A stretch of 64,000 bases of DNA from Parathalassolituus penaei (GCF_026626885.1 NZ_JAPNOA010000056.1:124001-188000), one strand, 5' to 3'; positions 8,473 to 20,347 are shown, numbered from the stretch's first letter. Translations and numbers: made by a program. The notes: generated from the letters alone by a model not told the origin.

Positions 8473-8518
8473 GGCAACCTCGACTCAGATGGCTGAGTAA
8501 AGCATAGTCGAGGTTGCC
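8473..8518 (-). promoter_or_regulatory. Inverted repeat covering the ribosome-binding site of the CheZ-like gene
   Basis: A perfect 13-bp inverted repeat (8473-8485 and 8506-8518; arms GGCAACCTCGACT / AGTCGAGGTTGCC) with a 20-nt spacer that itself can form a small ACTCAG/CTGAGT stem in competition. It ends exactly one base before the start codon at 8472, so in the mRNA the Shine-Dalgarno-like GAGG is in the 3' arm. There is no T-run, so a terminator is unlikely. It could block translation or be a protein-binding site. Confidence 0.6.
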
Positions 8519-8576
8519 TGATTGGCGAGTTATTGCAGTCTCGTGAATGCAGTAAATCCTTGATCTGTGTTGGTAG

Positions 8577-9464
8577 TCACGAATTTGACAAAGTTGACAG
8601 TTTTTCAAGGCGTTTGAGCAGGGCTGATGTGTCCTGGCGCCCACATCCCATTGCCTGAAGGTCGGCATAGAACTGGTCGACGAGGGCGGTTACGGGCAGG
8701 CTGACACCGCTGCGGTTGGCTTGCTCAAGACAAATTCCCAGATCCTTGCGCATCCAGTCCAGGGCAAAACCATGGTCGTATTCACCCGCGATCATGGTTT
8801 TGTGACGGTTCTGCATCTGCCAGCTTCCGGCTGCACCTTGTGAGATCACCGAAATAACCTGTTCAGCATCAAGGCCGTTGTGTTGTGCAAAGTTGATGGC
8901 TTCGGACAAGCCTTGCAGCAGTCCGGCAATACAAATCTGGTTGACCATCTTGGTTTTCTGGCCGAAACCCGCTTCACCAAGGCGGGCGATGGCACGGGTG
9001 TATGGTGCGGTTGCGTGGCGAACTGCGTCGAAGTCTGCTTCCGCACAGCCGACCATCAGGCTCAGTTGACCGTTTTGTGCGCCTTGCTGGCCTCCTGATA
9101 CCGGGGCGTCAGCAAAGCGCACGCCGTGTGTTTGGCAAATGGCAGCCATTTCTTCGGCCAGCAGGGCAGAGGTGGTGGTGTGGTCGATGATCAATGCGCC
9201 AGGTTTTATGCCTGCAAGTACGCCGTTTTTGGCGGTTATCAGGGCCCGAACATCGGCATCCCGGCCTGCACAAATCATCACTACATCTGCGTTCGCAACA
9301 GCCTGTTTTGGCGTTATGGCCGATGTGCCCTGGTATTGTTGCATCCAAGTGTCGACTTTGGCGGTAGTGCGATTATAAACGGTGACATCAAATCCGTTAT
9401 TAGCGAGATGGCCCGCCATTGGAAATCCCATTGTACCAAGGCCGATAAAGGTTATATTTTTCAT
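8577..9464 (-). CDS. NAD(P)-dependent beta-hydroxyacid dehydrogenase (HIBADH / tartronate semialdehyde reductase family)
   Basis: A soluble 295-residue dehydrogenase that oxidises a short beta-hydroxyacid or reduces the matching semialdehyde. The N-terminal Rossmann domain begins I-T-F-I-G-L-G-T-M-G-F-P-M-A; an aromatic/Asn-Arg segment (V-Y-N-R-T) follows the second strand, which in this family favours NADP. The substrate-binding motif D-A-P-V-S-G-G is present near residue 118, and the catalytic Lys is in K-M-V-N-Q-I near 170. Candidates are 3-hydroxyisobutyrate, tartronate semialdehyde (GarR/GlxR) and succinic semialdehyde (GLYR); no neighbour decides between them. The start at 9464 is chosen because the Rossmann fold begins there; the upstream codon at 9578 adds a non-family extension. 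It is on the same strand as the CheZ-like gene downstream, 104 nt apart. Confidence 0.82.
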   Translation of the reverse strand: MKNITFIGLGTMGFPMAGHLANNGFDVTVYNRTTAKVDTWMQQYQGTSAITPKQAVANADVVMICAGRDADVRALITAKNGVLAGIKPGALIIDHTTTSALLAEEMAAICQTHGVRFADAPVSGGQQGAQNGQLSLMVGCAEADFDAVRHATAPYTRAIARLGEAGFGQKTKMVNQICIAGLLQGLSEAINFAQHNGLDAEQVISVISQGAAGSWQMQNRHKTMIAGEYDHGFALDWMRKDLGICLEQANRSGVSLPVTALVDQFYADLQAMGCGRQDTSALLKRLEKLSTLSNS

Positions 9465-9626
9465 ATTTATATTCGATATGTTGATATATGAATGTTGGTG
9501 AGTCGTGGAGGCTTCAGTGGTAATTGAATATAACGATATTCTTTTTCTGATCAGGTGTCCGGTATGAATAGTAGACAATATTGGACAGGACTGTTTTGAT
9601 TCGTATCACCCGCCCGGAAAAAGGGT

Positions 9627-9655
9627 AAAAAAAAGCCGCCTCAAGAGGCGGCTTT
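9627..9655 (-). terminator. Intrinsic terminator of gltA
   Basis: Stem AGCCGCCTC / GAGGCGGCT (9634-9642 and 9645-9653) with a 2-nt loop and, read on the minus strand, a run of eight T at 9634-9627. It lies 18 nt after the gltA stop. The plus side has only four T. Confidence 0.9.
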
Positions 9656-9672
9656 TATGTCGATATTACGGC

Positions 9673-10953
9673 TTATTTGGCTGGGTAATCGCGACGGGTG
9701 TGACCAGTATAGAGCTGACGTGGACGACCGATGCGGTAATCGCTGCTGATCATCTCGTTCCAGTGTGCAATCCAGCCAGGGGTGCGGCCGGTAGCGAAGA
9801 TCACGGTGAACATTTCGGTTGGAATGCCGATCGCTTTCAGGATGATGCCGGAGTAAAAGTCTACGTTCGGGTACAGGCCGCGTTTTACGAAGTACTCGTC
9901 CTCGGTAGCGATCTTTTCCAGTTTCATGGCGATCTTCAGCATTGGATCATCTTCCATGCCCAGTTCAGCAAGAACTTCGTCGCAGGTCTGTTTCATAACC
10001 TTGGCGCGTGGGTCGAAGTTCTTGTAAACGCGGTGACCGAAGCCCATCAGACGGAATGGATCATCCTTGTCCTTGGCTTTGGCGATGAACTTGTCGATGT
10101 TGGACTCATCACCGATTTCAGCCAGCATGCGCAGTACCGCTTCGTTAGCGCCGCCGTGAGCAGGACCCCACAGAGCTGCGATACCTGCAGCGATGCAAGC
10201 GAACGGATTGGCACCAGTAGAACCAGCCAGACGTACTGTAGAAGTGGAAGCGTTCTGTTCGTGGTCAGCGTGCAACAGGAAGATACGATCCATGGCCTTG
10301 GCTAGCACCGGGCTTACCTTCTTGTCTTCACATGGTGTGTTGAACATCATGTGCAGGAAGTTTTCGCTATAGCTCAAGTCGTTACGTGGGTACATGAATG
10401 GTTGGCCAATGGAATATTTGTAAACCATTGCTGCCAAAGTTGGCATTTTTGCGATCAGGCGGTGAGCAGAGATCATGCGATGCTTTGGATCGTGGATGTC
10501 CAGAGAATCGTGATAGAAAGCAGACAGGGCACCAACAACGCCACACATTACCGCCATCGGGTGAGCGTCACGACGGAAGCCATTGAAGAAGTGACTCAGT
10601 TGTTCATGAACCATGGTGTGGTTCTTGATGGTGCTGAGAAAGTTCTCTTTTTCTTCGGCTGTTGGCAGCTCTCCGTGCAGCAACAGGAAGCAGGTTTCCA
10701 GATAATCGGAATTTTCCGCCAGTTGCTCGATCGGGTAGCCACGGTGCAGCAGAACACCGGCGTCACCATCAATATAGGTGATTTTGGATTCAGTGGCTGC
10801 AGTAGACACAAAGCCCGGGTCGTAAGTGAAAAGGCCTTTGCCAGTCAGGCTACGAACGTCAACAACATCCTGTCCCAGAGTACCTTCATACACAGGTAAT
10901 TCGAGCGCTTCCTCGATGCCGTCAACTTTCAGTATTGCTTTTTTGTCAGCCAT
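9673..10953 (-). CDS. gltA: Citrate synthase (type II)
   Basis: Condenses oxaloacetate and acetyl-CoA to citrate, the entry step of the TCA cycle. The 426-residue length and the N-terminal extension before the catalytic domain are those of the hexameric, NADH-inhibited Gram-negative type. Signature residues are visible: [10 protein letters not shown] near residue 228, the G-F-G-H-R-V-Y-K loop near 305, and Y-P-N-V-D-F-Y-S-G with the catalytic Asp near 362. AGGAGG lies 5-6 nt before the ATG. It is divergent from sdhCDAB with 347 nt between, the same arrangement as in E. coli and Pseudomonas. A good sigma-70 promoter is present upstream (11020-11047). Confidence 0.97.
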   Translation of the reverse strand: MADKKAILKVDGIEEALELPVYEGTLGQDVVDVRSLTGKGLFTYDPGFVSTAATESKITYIDGDAGVLLHRGYPIEQLAENSDYLETCFLLLHGELPTAEEKENFLSTIKNHTMVHEQLSHFFNGFRRDAHPMAVMCGVVGALSAFYHDSLDIHDPKHRMISAHRLIAKMPTLAAMVYKYSIGQPFMYPRNDLSYSENFLHMMFNTPCEDKKVSPVLAKAMDRIFLLHADHEQNASTSTVRLAGSTGANPFACIAAGIAALWGPAHGGANEAVLRMLAEIGDESNIDKFIAKAKDKDDPFRLMGFGHRVYKNFDPRAKVMKQTCDEVLAELGMEDDPMLKIAMKLEKIATEDEYFVKRGLYPNVDFYSGIILKAIGIPTEMFTVIFATGRTPGWIAHWNEMISSDYRIGRPRQLYTGHTRRDYPAK

Positions 10954-11019
10954 GGATAGGCCTCCTGCTGTTCAATTTAAGCCCAGTAATTAAGGCGTTA
11001 CCTCTAATTAAGGGGACTC

Positions 11020-11047
11020 ACTATAGGTTCTGAAGCCGGTTTGTCAA
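11020..11047 (-). promoter_or_regulatory. Predicted sigma-70 promoter of gltA
   Basis: On the minus strand TTGACA (11047-11042), a 16-nt spacer and TATAGT (11025-11020). The predicted start near 11013 gives a leader of about 60 nt before the gltA ATG at 10953. Consensus match is 6/6 and 5/6. Confidence 0.7.
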
Positions 11048-11159
11048 TTATCTCGGAGTCGAGCATATCCGAGCCTTGGACTTTAGTATATTGCCGACGA
11101 TCTTCGTATGAGCCCGATGATGGGATCATGCAAAGGTAGTAATCCGACCTTGGTTTTGT

Positions 11160-11188
11160 TTGTAAAACAAGGGGGGCGAGACTATAAT
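11160..11188 (+). promoter_or_regulatory. Predicted sigma-70 promoter of the sdh-suc operon
   Basis: TTGTAA (11160-11165), a 17-nt spacer and a perfect TATAAT (11183-11188). It gives an untranslated leader of about 105 nt before sdhC. The 347-nt gltA-sdhC interval (10954-11300) holds this promoter, the gltA promoter and the leader hairpin at 11254-11278; I see no gene in it. Confidence 0.65.
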
Positions 11189-11253
11189 TTGCCGCGGTCA
11201 GAATACTTGTGCAAGAGTTGTACAAAGTTTTGGCCGATTCTTCTTGAGCCCGT

Positions 11254-11278
11254 GCTCGTACCGGTTTCCGGTTCGAGC
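11254..11278 (+). promoter_or_regulatory. Leader hairpin upstream of sdhC
   Basis: Arms GCTCGTACCGG and CCGGTTCGAGC with a TTT loop and one mismatch, in the predicted sdhC leader, 23 nt before the start codon. No T-run follows, so it is not a terminator. It may stabilise the leader or be a regulatory RNA/Hfq target, as sdh leaders are in other bacteria; this is inference. Confidence 0.45.
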
Positions 11279-11300
11279 CCATAAGAGAGTGTAAAGAGCC

Positions 11301-11675
11301 GTGAATAGCATTAGACCTAAAAACTTGGATCTTTCTACTATTGAGCTCCCTCTTCCTGCCAAAGCATCCATTATCCACCGTGTCTCCGGTTTCATCCTGT
11401 TCTTCGCAGTAGCTTTCATGCTGTCTGCGCTGGCAGCGTCTCTGGAATCTGCCGAAAGCTTCGCCGGGCTGAAGGCTGCGTTTGATAACGGTCTGGTCAA
11501 GTTCATCGCCTGGGGCATCTTGTCTGCACTGGGTTACCACTTTGTGGCAGGTATCAAACACCTGTTGATGGACATGGGAATTGGTGAAACCAAAGAAAGC
11601 GGTCGTACTGGCGCCATGATTACTCTGGTAGCTGGCCTGATCGTGATCGTTCTGGCAGGAGTTTGGGTATGGTAG
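11301..11675 (+). CDS. sdhC: Succinate dehydrogenase cytochrome b556 subunit
   Basis: Membrane anchor subunit of complex II, which with SdhD binds heme b and ubiquinone. The 124-residue protein has the S-I-x-H-R-(V/I)-S-G motif (A-S-I-I-H-R-V-S-G near residue 23) with the Ser and Arg of the quinone site, and Y-H-F-V-A-G-I-K-H-L in the second helix with the heme-ligand His. Three membrane helices are visible. The start is a GTG at 11301. It is the first gene of sdhCDAB and overlaps sdhD by 7 nt. Confidence 0.93.
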   Translation: MNSIRPKNLDLSTIELPLPAKASIIHRVSGFILFFAVAFMLSALAASLESAESFAGLKAAFDNGLVKFIAWGILSALGYHFVAGIKHLLMDMGIGETKESGRTGAMITLVAGLIVIVLAGVWVW

Positions 11676-12016
11676 CAAGTGTTACAAACCTTGGCCGTAG
11701 TGGCCTCTATGATTGGGTTATTCAGCGTCTGACCGCTGTTATCCTGGCGCTTTACACTCTGTTTCTGGTGGGCTTTGTAGCTGCTTCCCCGGATCTGCAG
11801 TTTGCCCAGTGGCAAGGTCTGTTTGCTCAGACCTGGATGAAAGTCTTCAGTCTTGCCGCCCTGATGTCCATTTGTGGTCACGCCTGGGTTGGTATGTGGA
11901 CTATCTCCACTGACTACCTGAAGAACGCCGGTGTTCGTTTCCTGTTCCAGCTGGTGTGTGCCGGTTTCCTGTTTGTGTACCTCGTATGGGGTATCGATAT
12001 CCTCTGGAGCGTGTGA
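11669..12016 (+). CDS. sdhD: Succinate dehydrogenase membrane anchor subunit
   Basis: Second membrane anchor of complex II, 115 residues with three hydrophobic helices. It has the W-x-x-Q-R-(L/V)-T-A motif near residue 18, and C-G-H-A-W-V-G-M-W near 72, where the heme-binding His lies. The ATG at 11669 overlaps the sdhC stop (ATGGTAG), which argues for translational coupling; a TTG at 11663 is less likely. The sdhA start follows 3 nt after the stop. Confidence 0.92.
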   Translation: MVASVTNLGRSGLYDWVIQRLTAVILALYTLFLVGFVAASPDLQFAQWQGLFAQTWMKVFSLAALMSICGHAWVGMWTISTDYLKNAGVRFLFQLVCAGFLFVYLVWGIDILWSV

Positions 12017-12019
12017 GTC

Positions 12020-13795
12020 ATGTCGTCATCTATCAGAACCATGTCATATGATGCCATCGTAGTTGGTGGCGGTGGTGCCGGTATGCGTGCGGCACTGCAA
12101 TTGACCGAAGCGGGTATCAAGACTGCCTGTATTACCAAGGTGTTCCCAACCCGTTCCCACACTGTGTCTGCCCAGGGTGGTATCACCTGTGCGATCGCGT
12201 CTGCGGATCCAAACGACGATTGGCGCTGGCACATGTATGACACTGTTAAAGGTTCCGACTACATCGGTGACCAGGATGCTATTGAGTATATGTGCTCTGT
12301 AGGTCCACAGGCAGTGTTCGAACTGGAGCATATGGGTCTGCCATTCTCCCGTACTGAAGAAGGCCGTATTTATCAGCGTCCGTTCGGTGGTCAGTCCAAA
12401 GGTCCGGATAACCCGACTCAGGCTGCTCGTACTTGCGCCGCTGCTGACCGTACCGGTCACGCCCTGCTGCACGCCCTGTACCAGGGTAACCTGAAAGGCG
12501 GTACTACCTTCCTGAACGAATGGTATGCCGTTGACCTGGTGAAAAATGCCAAGGGTCAGGTAGTAGGTGTTATTGCTATCTGCATCGAAAACGGTGAAAC
12601 CGTCTACGTCAAGGCCAAGGCAACTGTTCTGGCTACTGGCGGTGCGGGCCGTATTTACCAGTCCACTACCAACGCTCTGATCAACACTGGTGACGGTGTT
12701 GGTATGGCGATCCGCGCTGGCGTGCCAATGCAGGATATGGAAATGTGGCAATTCCACCCGACTGGTATTGCTGGTGCCGGTGTACTGGTAACCGAAGGTT
12801 GCCGTGGTGAGGGTGGTTACCTGGTCAACAAGGACGGCGAACGTTTCATGGAGCGTTACGCTCCTAACGCCAAAGACCTTGCTGGTCGTGACGTAGTTGC
12901 CCGTTCCATGGTTCTGGAAATTCTGGGCGGTCGTGGTTGTGGTGAAAACGGTGACCACGTATTCCTGAAGCTGGATCACCTGGGTGAAGAAACCCTGAAC
13001 GCCAAGCTGCCAGGTATTCTGGAACTGTCCCGTACCTTCGCTCACGCTGACCCGGTTAAAGAGCCAATCCCTGTGGTTCCAACCTGTCACTACATGATGG
13101 GTGGTATTCCTACCACTATCGGTGGTCAGGCTCTGACCCAGGATGCCAACGGTAACGACGTGGTTATCGAAGGTCTGTACGCCGCTGGCGAGATCGCGTG
13201 TGTATCCGTACACGGTGCGAACCGTCTGGGTGGTAACTCCCTGCTTGACCTCGTGGTATTCGGCCGCGCAGTAGGTCTGCAGGTTGAGCAGAGCTTCAAG
13301 GACGGTTATGAGTCTGTGGATGCTACCGATGCTGACATCGAAGCTGCCATGTCTCGTTTGAACCGACTGAACAATTCCTCTTCCGGCGAGTCTGTAGCAG
13401 CAGTACGTGCTGATCTGCAGAAGACCATGCAGCTGTACTTCGGCGTATTCCGCGAAGGCGAGAGCATGGAAAAAGGTCTGGAGATGCTGAAGGAAATCGG
13501 CAAGCGCGTTAAGAACACTGTTCTGGATGACAAGAGCAAGGCGTTCAACACCGCTCGTATCGAAGCGCTGGAACTGGACAACCTGTTCGAAACTGCTTAC
13601 GCAACTGCGGTAGCGGCGATCGAACGTAAGGAATCCCGTGGTGCTCACGCCCGTAACGACTTCACCGAACGTGATGACGAAAACTGGCTGTGTCACTCCC
13701 TGTACTTCCCGCAAACCAAGACTATTGGCAAGCGTGCAGTGAACTTCGCTCCGAAAACTGTCGAAGCGTTCCAACCGAAAGTCCGTACCTATTAA
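12020..13795 (+). CDS. sdhA: Succinate dehydrogenase flavoprotein subunit
   Basis: Catalytic subunit of complex II that oxidises succinate to fumarate with covalently bound FAD. The 591-residue length is standard. The N-terminal [11 protein letters not shown] is the FAD dinucleotide fold, and [10 protein letters not shown] has the His that carries FAD. H-P-T-G-I near residue 250 and R-G-E-G-G near 270 line the active site, and [12 protein letters not shown] is the second FAD-binding stretch. Codon use is strongly biased, as expected for a highly expressed gene, and this is what leaves a very long open antisense frame on the other strand. Confidence 0.98.
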   Translation: MSSSIRTMSYDAIVVGGGGAGMRAALQLTEAGIKTACITKVFPTRSHTVSAQGGITCAIASADPNDDWRWHMYDTVKGSDYIGDQDAIEYMCSVGPQAVFELEHMGLPFSRTEEGRIYQRPFGGQSKGPDNPTQAARTCAAADRTGHALLHALYQGNLKGGTTFLNEWYAVDLVKNAKGQVVGVIAICIENGETVYVKAKATVLATGGAGRIYQSTTNALINTGDGVGMAIRAGVPMQDMEMWQFHPTGIAGAGVLVTEGCRGEGGYLVNKDGERFMERYAPNAKDLAGRDVVARSMVLEILGGRGCGENGDHVFLKLDHLGEETLNAKLPGILELSRTFAHADPVKEPIPVVPTCHYMMGGIPTTIGGQALTQDANGNDVVIEGLYAAGEIACVSVHGANRLGGNSLLDLVVFGRAVGLQVEQSFKDGYESVDATDADIEAAMSRLNRLNNSSSGESVAAVRADLQKTMQLYFGVFREGESMEKGLEMLKEIGKRVKNTVLDDKSKAFNTARIEALELDNLFETAYATAVAAIERKESRGAHARNDFTERDDENWLCHSLYFPQTKTIGKRAVNFAPKTVEAFQPKVRTY

Positions 13796-13810
13796 TTTGG
13801 GAGGTATGCA

Positions 13811-14521
13811 ATGCTCGTAAGTGTTTATCGCTACAACCCGGAGAAGGACGCCGCTCCGTACATGCAGGACTACAACATCACTATTCCGGGTAACCGCGAT
13901 GTGATGATCCTGGACGTGCTGGCTCTGGTGAAGGAACAGGATTCCAGTCTGGTATATCGTCGTTCTTGCCGTGAAGGTGTTTGCGGCTCCGATGGTATGA
14001 ATATTAACGGCAAGAACGGTCTGGCCTGTATTACGCCGATCTCTGAAGCCACCAATGGTAAAATGGACAAGCTGGTTCTGCGCCCGCTGCCTGGTATGCC
14101 GGTTATTCGTGACCTGGTTATCGACATGTCCATGTTCTATGCACAGTACGAGAAGATCAAACCGTACCTGCAGAACAATACCCCGGCTCCAGCGATTGAA
14201 CGTCTGCAGACTCCGGAAGAGCGTGAGAAGCTGGACGGCCTGTACGAGTGTATTCTCTGTGCATGCTGCTCTACTGCTTGTCCTTCCTTCTGGTGGAACC
14301 CTGACAAGTTCATCGGTCCAAGCGGTCTGCTGCAGGCTTACCGTTTCCTGGCTGATAGCCGTGATACCGCAACTGCAGAGCGTCTGGCTGGTCTGAGTGA
14401 CCCGTTCAGCGTATTCCGCTGCCGTGGTATTATGAATTGCGTGAACGTGTGTCCAAAAGGCCTTAACCCAACCAAGGCAATTGGTCACATCCGCAATATG
14501 TTGCTGAGCCAACAGGTATAA
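13811..14521 (+). CDS. sdhB: Succinate dehydrogenase iron-sulfur subunit
   Basis: Electron-transfer subunit of complex II, 236 residues. The 2Fe-2S ligands are in R-R-S-C-R-E-G-V-C-G-S-D-G and N-G-L-A-C; the 4Fe-4S set is in C-I-L-C-A-C-C-S-T-A-C-P and the 3Fe-4S set in C-R-G-I-M-N-C-V-N-V-C-P-K-G-L-N-P. GGGAGG is 4-9 nt before the ATG. It ends sdhCDAB; the gap to sucA (278 nt) contains two hairpins, so part of transcription may stop here. Confidence 0.98.
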   Translation: MLVSVYRYNPEKDAAPYMQDYNITIPGNRDVMILDVLALVKEQDSSLVYRRSCREGVCGSDGMNINGKNGLACITPISEATNGKMDKLVLRPLPGMPVIRDLVIDMSMFYAQYEKIKPYLQNNTPAPAIERLQTPEEREKLDGLYECILCACCSTACPSFWWNPDKFIGPSGLLQAYRFLADSRDTATAERLAGLSDPFSVFRCRGIMNCVNVCPKGLNPTKAIGHIRNMLLSQQV

Positions 14522-14534
14522 GCAACAGACTATT

Positions 14535-14555
14535 CCGTTGCCATATTGGCAACGG
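14535..14555 (+). other. Hairpin after sdhB
   Basis: Perfect 9-bp stem CCGTTGCCA / TGGCAACGG with a TAT loop, 13 nt after the sdhB stop and without a T-run. It may protect the 3' end of the sdh mRNA after processing. Confidence 0.5.
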
Positions 14556-14568
14556 AGTTAGACGTAAG

Positions 14569-14599
14569 TGGGCTGGACACACAGCCCATTTTCGTGAAA
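14569..14599 (+). terminator. Possible weak terminator between sdhB and sucA
   Basis: Seven-base stem TGGGCTG / CAGCCCA, four T, then a run of eight T after a short A-rich stretch. The T-run is displaced from the stem, so termination is likely partial. The remainder of the 278-nt gap up to sucA shows no gene. Confidence 0.45.
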
Positions 14600-14799
14600 A
14601 ATTTTTTTTCGATATCGCGCCCAAAAAGCAAGATATAACGAAATTAATAAGTAATTGAGGGCGCAGGGTATTTCTGCATCACCTCAGAGGCCTTGCGATC
14701 TATCGATCGACCCTCTAACTCGCCTGGCAGTGCTAGAGTCGGTGCATACACTCTGTGGGTGACTTTCCCTCGATTTTTACACGAACAGGGTGAGCTTAC

Positions 14800-17640
14800 A
14801 TGCACGAGCAGACAATGGAGCAACTATGGAGCACCTCCCAATTGGCGGGAGGCAACGTTGCTTACATAGAAGAGCTCTATGAAGCCTATCTCAGAGACCC
14901 AAGTGAAGTTTCTGAAGAATGGCGCAGTTATTTTGACCAACTTCCTCGCGTTGACGAACACGTCACTGTCGATATTCCTCATAGCCCTATCCGCGATCAG
15001 TTCCTGCTGATTTCCCAGAACCAGCGTCGCGCACGCCCGGTATCTGCCAGCAGCGTCAGCACTGAACACGAGCGTAAACAGGTTCAGGTTCTGCAACTGA
15101 TCAATGCTTACCGCGGTCGTGGTCACCAGCATGCCAAGCTCGACCCTCTGGGTCTGATGGCTCGTCAGCAAGTGCCTGATCTGGATCTGCATTTCCATGG
15201 TCTTTCCAAGGCAGATCTGGACACCCGCTTCCAGACCGGTTCCCTGTTCATCGGTCAGGACGAAGCTACTCTGAAAGAAATCATCGACGCTCTGGAAACC
15301 ACTTACTGTGGCACCATCGGCGCTGAATTCATGCACATCGTCAACACCGCCGAGCAGCGTTGGTTCCAGCAGCGTCTGGAAAGTGCACGTGCTCATCCAA
15401 AGTACAGCAACGAAGTAAAACTGCACCTGCTGGAGCGTCTGACCGCTGCTGAAGGTCTGGAAAAATACCTGGGTTCCCGTTACCCGGGCGTTAAACGCTT
15501 CGGTCTGGAAGGTGGTGAGTCCCTGATCCCTCTGATGGATGAAATCATCCAGCGTTGCGGTTCTTACGGCACCAAAGAGATCGTGATCGGTATGGCCCAC
15601 CGTGGTCGTCTGAACACCCTGATCAACACCCTGGGTAAAAAGACTTCCGATCTGTTCAACGAATTCGACGGCAAGGTTGAATTCCAGTCTCACGGTGACG
15701 TGAAGTACCACCAGGGCTTCTCTTCCAACGTGATGACCTCCGGTGGCGAAGTTCACCTGGCCATGGCGTTTAACCCGTCTCACCTGGAGATCGTATCTCC
15801 GGTAGTTGAAGGTTCCGTTCGTGCCCGTCAGGACCGTCGTGGTGACGTAAACCGCGAACTGGTTGTGCCTATCACCATCCACGGCGACTCTGCATTCGCT
15901 GGTCAGGGTGTTGTGATGGAAACCTTCCAGCTGTCCCAGACCCGTGCTTACTGCACTGGCGGTACCATCCGTATCGTGATCAACAACCAGGTAGGTTTCA
16001 CCACTTCCAAGCGTGAAGACGTGCGTTCTACCGAATACTGCACCGACGTAGCCAAGATGATTGAGGCTCCGATCCTGCACGTTAACGGTGATGATCCGGA
16101 AGCCGTTCTGTTTGCTGCCCAGCTGGCTACTGACTACCGTCGTGAGTTCCGCAAGGACGTCGTGATCGACCTGGTATGTTACCGTCGTCGTGGTCACAAC
16201 GAAGCGGACGAGCCGTCAGGCACCCAGCCGCTGATGTACGCCCAGATCAAGAAGCAGAAGACCACCCGTTCTGTTTACGCTGAAAAGCTGATCGCGGATG
16301 GCGTTCTGACTCTGGAACACTCCAAAGAGCTGGAAGAAGACTACCGCAAGGCGCTGGATGAAGGCCGTCACGTAGTGAAGAGCCTGGTGAAAGAGCCTAA
16401 CAAGGCACTGTTCGTGGACTGGACTCCTTTCCTGGGTCACGAATGGACTGCTGACGCTGACACTTCCTTCGATCTGCCAACCCTGCAGGATCTGGCTAAC
16501 CGTCTGCTGAAAGTGCCAGAAGGTTTTGCCCTGCAACCGCAAGTAGGCAAGATTCTGGAAGACCGCGCCCGTATGGCCGCTGGTGCTGCTCCAATCAACT
16601 GGGGCTTCGCCGAGACCATGGCGTACGCCACCCTGCTGCATGAAGGTTACGGCGTTCGTATCACTGGTCAGGACGTTGGCCGTGGTACTTTCTCTCACCG
16701 TCACGCCGTGCTGCACAACCAGAAAGATGCGACCAGCTATGTTCCGCTGGCCAACATCAGCCCGGACCAGCCCAAAATCGCTATCTACGACTCTCTGCTG
16801 TCTGAAGAAGCGGTACTGGCGTTTGAATACGGTTATTCCACTACCACTCCAGGTTCCCTGGTGATCTGGGAAGCCCAGTTCGGCGACTTCGCCAACGGTG
16901 CCCAGGTAGTGTTTGACCAGTTCATCTCCTCCGGTGAGCACAAGTGGGGCCGTCTGTGTGGTCTGACCATGCTGCTGCCACACGGCTACGAAGGTCAGGG
17001 TCCAGAGCACTCATCTGCGCGTCTGGAACGTTACCTGCAGCTGTGCGCTGAGCACAACGTACAAATCTGTGTGCCTTCTACTCCGGCCCAGGTTTACCAC
17101 ATGCTGCGTCGTCAGATTATCCGTCCGCTGCGTAAGCCGCTGGTGGTGATGTCTCCTAAGAGTCTGCTGCGTCACAAGCTGGCCATCAGCACTCTGGAAG
17201 ACCTGGCACACGGCAGCTTCCAGACCGTCATCAACGAGATCGACGAGCTGAACCCGGCTGATGTACGTCGCGTACTGCTGTGCTCTGGCAAGGTTTACTA
17301 CGACCTGCTGGAACGTCGCCGTAACGAGAACATCAAGGATATCGCCATTGTTCGTATCGAACAGCTGTACCCGTTCCCTGAAGATGATCTGACTGCAATT
17401 CTGGCTCAGTACCCGAATATGCAGGAAGTTTTCTGGGTTCAGGAAGAGCCGATGAACATGGGCGCCTGGTACAACAGCCAGCATCACATGATTCGCGTAA
17501 TCCAGAAGTTCAAACCTGGTATGGCTCTGCAGTATGCAGGCCGTGAAGCTTCCGCGTCGCCAGCCGCCGGTTACATGGCTCTGCACCTGAAGCAGCTTGA
17601 ACAATACCTTCGTGACGCACTGGATATCCAGGGCGAATAA
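14800..17640 (+). CDS. sucA: 2-oxoglutarate dehydrogenase E1 component
   Basis: Thiamine diphosphate-dependent decarboxylase that starts the 2-oxoglutarate dehydrogenase reaction. It has 946 residues, the normal length. The N-terminal segment with L-W-x-x-S-x-L-x-G-x-N is the E2-contact region of the family. [10 protein letters not shown] near residue 265 and G-D-S-A-F-A-G-Q-G followed by N-N-Q-V-G-F-T-T near 365-405 bind ThDP and Mg. The start at 14800 has GGTGAG 6 nt upstream. It is followed 29 nt later by sucB and shares its strong codon bias. Confidence 0.98.
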   Translation: MHEQTMEQLWSTSQLAGGNVAYIEELYEAYLRDPSEVSEEWRSYFDQLPRVDEHVTVDIPHSPIRDQFLLISQNQRRARPVSASSVSTEHERKQVQVLQLINAYRGRGHQHAKLDPLGLMARQQVPDLDLHFHGLSKADLDTRFQTGSLFIGQDEATLKEIIDALETTYCGTIGAEFMHIVNTAEQRWFQQRLESARAHPKYSNEVKLHLLERLTAAEGLEKYLGSRYPGVKRFGLEGGESLIPLMDEIIQRCGSYGTKEIVIGMAHRGRLNTLINTLGKKTSDLFNEFDGKVEFQSHGDVKYHQGFSSNVMTSGGEVHLAMAFNPSHLEIVSPVVEGSVRARQDRRGDVNRELVVPITIHGDSAFAGQGVVMETFQLSQTRAYCTGGTIRIVINNQVGFTTSKREDVRSTEYCTDVAKMIEAPILHVNGDDPEAVLFAAQLATDYRREFRKDVVIDLVCYRRRGHNEADEPSGTQPLMYAQIKKQKTTRSVYAEKLIADGVLTLEHSKELEEDYRKALDEGRHVVKSLVKEPNKALFVDWTPFLGHEWTADADTSFDLPTLQDLANRLLKVPEGFALQPQVGKILEDRARMAAGAAPINWGFAETMAYATLLHEGYGVRITGQDVGRGTFSHRHAVLHNQKDATSYVPLANISPDQPKIAIYDSLLSEEAVLAFEYGYSTTTPGSLVIWEAQFGDFANGAQVVFDQFISSGEHKWGRLCGLTMLLPHGYEGQGPEHSSARLERYLQLCAEHNVQICVPSTPAQVYHMLRRQIIRPLRKPLVVMSPKSLLRHKLAISTLEDLAHGSFQTVINEIDELNPADVRRVLLCSGKVYYDLLERRRNENIKDIAIVRIEQLYPFPEDDLTAILAQYPNMQEVFWVQEEPMNMGAWYNSQHHMIRVIQKFKPGMALQYAGREASASPAAGYMALHLKQLEQYLRDALDIQGE

Positions 17641-17669
17641 TTAGCAGGAACACTCTAAGGAAAACCATA

Positions 17670-18866
17670 ATGAGCATCGAAATCAAGGCCCCGACTTTTC
17701 CAGAGTCAGTCGCAGACGGTACTGTAGCAACCTGGCACAAGAAACCTGGTGAAGCGGTAGAACGTGACGAACTGCTGGTCGATATCGAGACCGACAAGGT
17801 TGTTCTGGAAGTTGTGGCTCCTGCTTCCGGTATCCTGAAAGAAGTCTTCAAGAACGAAGGCGACGTAGTACTGAGCGACGAAGTTCTGGCTATTTTCGTT
17901 GAAGGCGCTGCTGCTACTGCAGCTCCAGCCGCTGCTGAAGCTGCTCCTGCTGCCGCTCCAGCCGCTGCTGGTGCCGAAGTGATCATGAGCCCAGCTGCTC
18001 GCAAGATCGCTGACGAAAACAACGTTGCCGGTACTGATGTTTCCGGTACTGGTCGTGGCGGTCGTGTAACCAAGGAAGATGTGGTTAACCACATCAAGAC
18101 TGGTTCCAAGCCTGCTCCAGTAGCGCCTTCTGTTGCCGCTGCTCCAGTTTCTGTTGCTGCTGGTGAGCGCGTTGAGAAACGTGTTCCTATGACCCGTCTG
18201 CGTGCGACTATCGCCCGTCGTCTGGTTGAAGCTCAGCAAAACGCCGCCATGCTGACTACTTACAACGAAGTCAACATGAAGCCGGTTATGGAACTGCGCA
18301 ACAAGTACAAGGACCTGTTCGAGAAGAAACACGGTGTGAAAATGGGCTTCATGTCCTTCTTCGTGAAGGCCGCTACTGAAGCTCTGAAACGTTTCCCGGC
18401 TGTCAATGCTTCTATCGACGGTAACGATATGGTGTACCATGGTTACCAGGATATTGGCGTAGCCGTATCCACTGAGCGTGGTCTGGTTGTACCAGTACTG
18501 CGTGATACCGACAGCATGAATCTGGCAGAAATCGAAAGCACCATTGGTGACTTCGCCAAACGTGGTCGTGACGGCAAGCTGGGTATTGAAGACATGCAAG
18601 GCGGTACCTTCACTATCACCAACGGTGGTGTGTTCGGTTCCCTGATGTCTACTCCTATCCTGAACCCTCCACAAACCGCGATCATGGGTATGCACAAGAT
18701 CCAGGAACGTCCAATGGCCGTTAACGGTCAGGTAGTAATCCTGCCAATGATGTACCTGGCTCTGTCATACGACCACCGCATGATCGATGGCAAAGAAGCA
18801 GTTCAGTTCCTGGTCACCATCAAGGACCTGCTGGAAGATCCTGCTCGCATGCTGCTGGACATTTAA
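17670..18866 (+). CDS. sucB: Dihydrolipoyllysine succinyltransferase (E2 of 2-oxoglutarate dehydrogenase)
   Basis: Core E2 enzyme that passes the succinyl group from E1 to CoA. One lipoyl domain (residues 1-78) has the lipoylated Lys43 in E-T-D-K-V-V-L-E-V; an Ala/Pro-rich linker (about 82-104) follows, then the E3-binding domain (about 105-142, beginning S-P-A-A-R-K), a second linker, and the catalytic domain with the active-site His in [10 protein letters not shown]. Length is 398 aa. AAGGAAAACC is just before the ATG. It is in one operon with sucA and lpdA. Confidence 0.98.
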   Translation: MSIEIKAPTFPESVADGTVATWHKKPGEAVERDELLVDIETDKVVLEVVAPASGILKEVFKNEGDVVLSDEVLAIFVEGAAATAAPAAAEAAPAAAPAAAGAEVIMSPAARKIADENNVAGTDVSGTGRGGRVTKEDVVNHIKTGSKPAPVAPSVAAAPVSVAAGERVEKRVPMTRLRATIARRLVEAQQNAAMLTTYNEVNMKPVMELRNKYKDLFEKKHGVKMGFMSFFVKAATEALKRFPAVNASIDGNDMVYHGYQDIGVAVSTERGLVVPVLRDTDSMNLAEIESTIGDFAKRGRDGKLGIEDMQGGTFTITNGGVFGSLMSTPILNPPQTAIMGMHKIQERPMAVNGQVVILPMMYLALSYDHRMIDGKEAVQFLVTIKDLLEDPARMLLDI

Positions 18867-18878
18867 CAGGGAAACTAA

Positions 18879-20330
<1,452 letters not shown>

Positions 20331-20347
20331 TAAAGAGTAAGAACATC

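Noticed and set aside
12044-14512. Very long antisense open frame (822 codons) across sdhA/sdhB
   Set aside because: It is a shadow of strong codon bias in sdhA and sdhB (few codons whose reverse complement is a stop); it has no start context and shows no family motifs. The same holds for the frames opposite lpdA/sucC (18765-21194), leuC (26690-28144), purF (41911-43302) and sucA (14824-16197).
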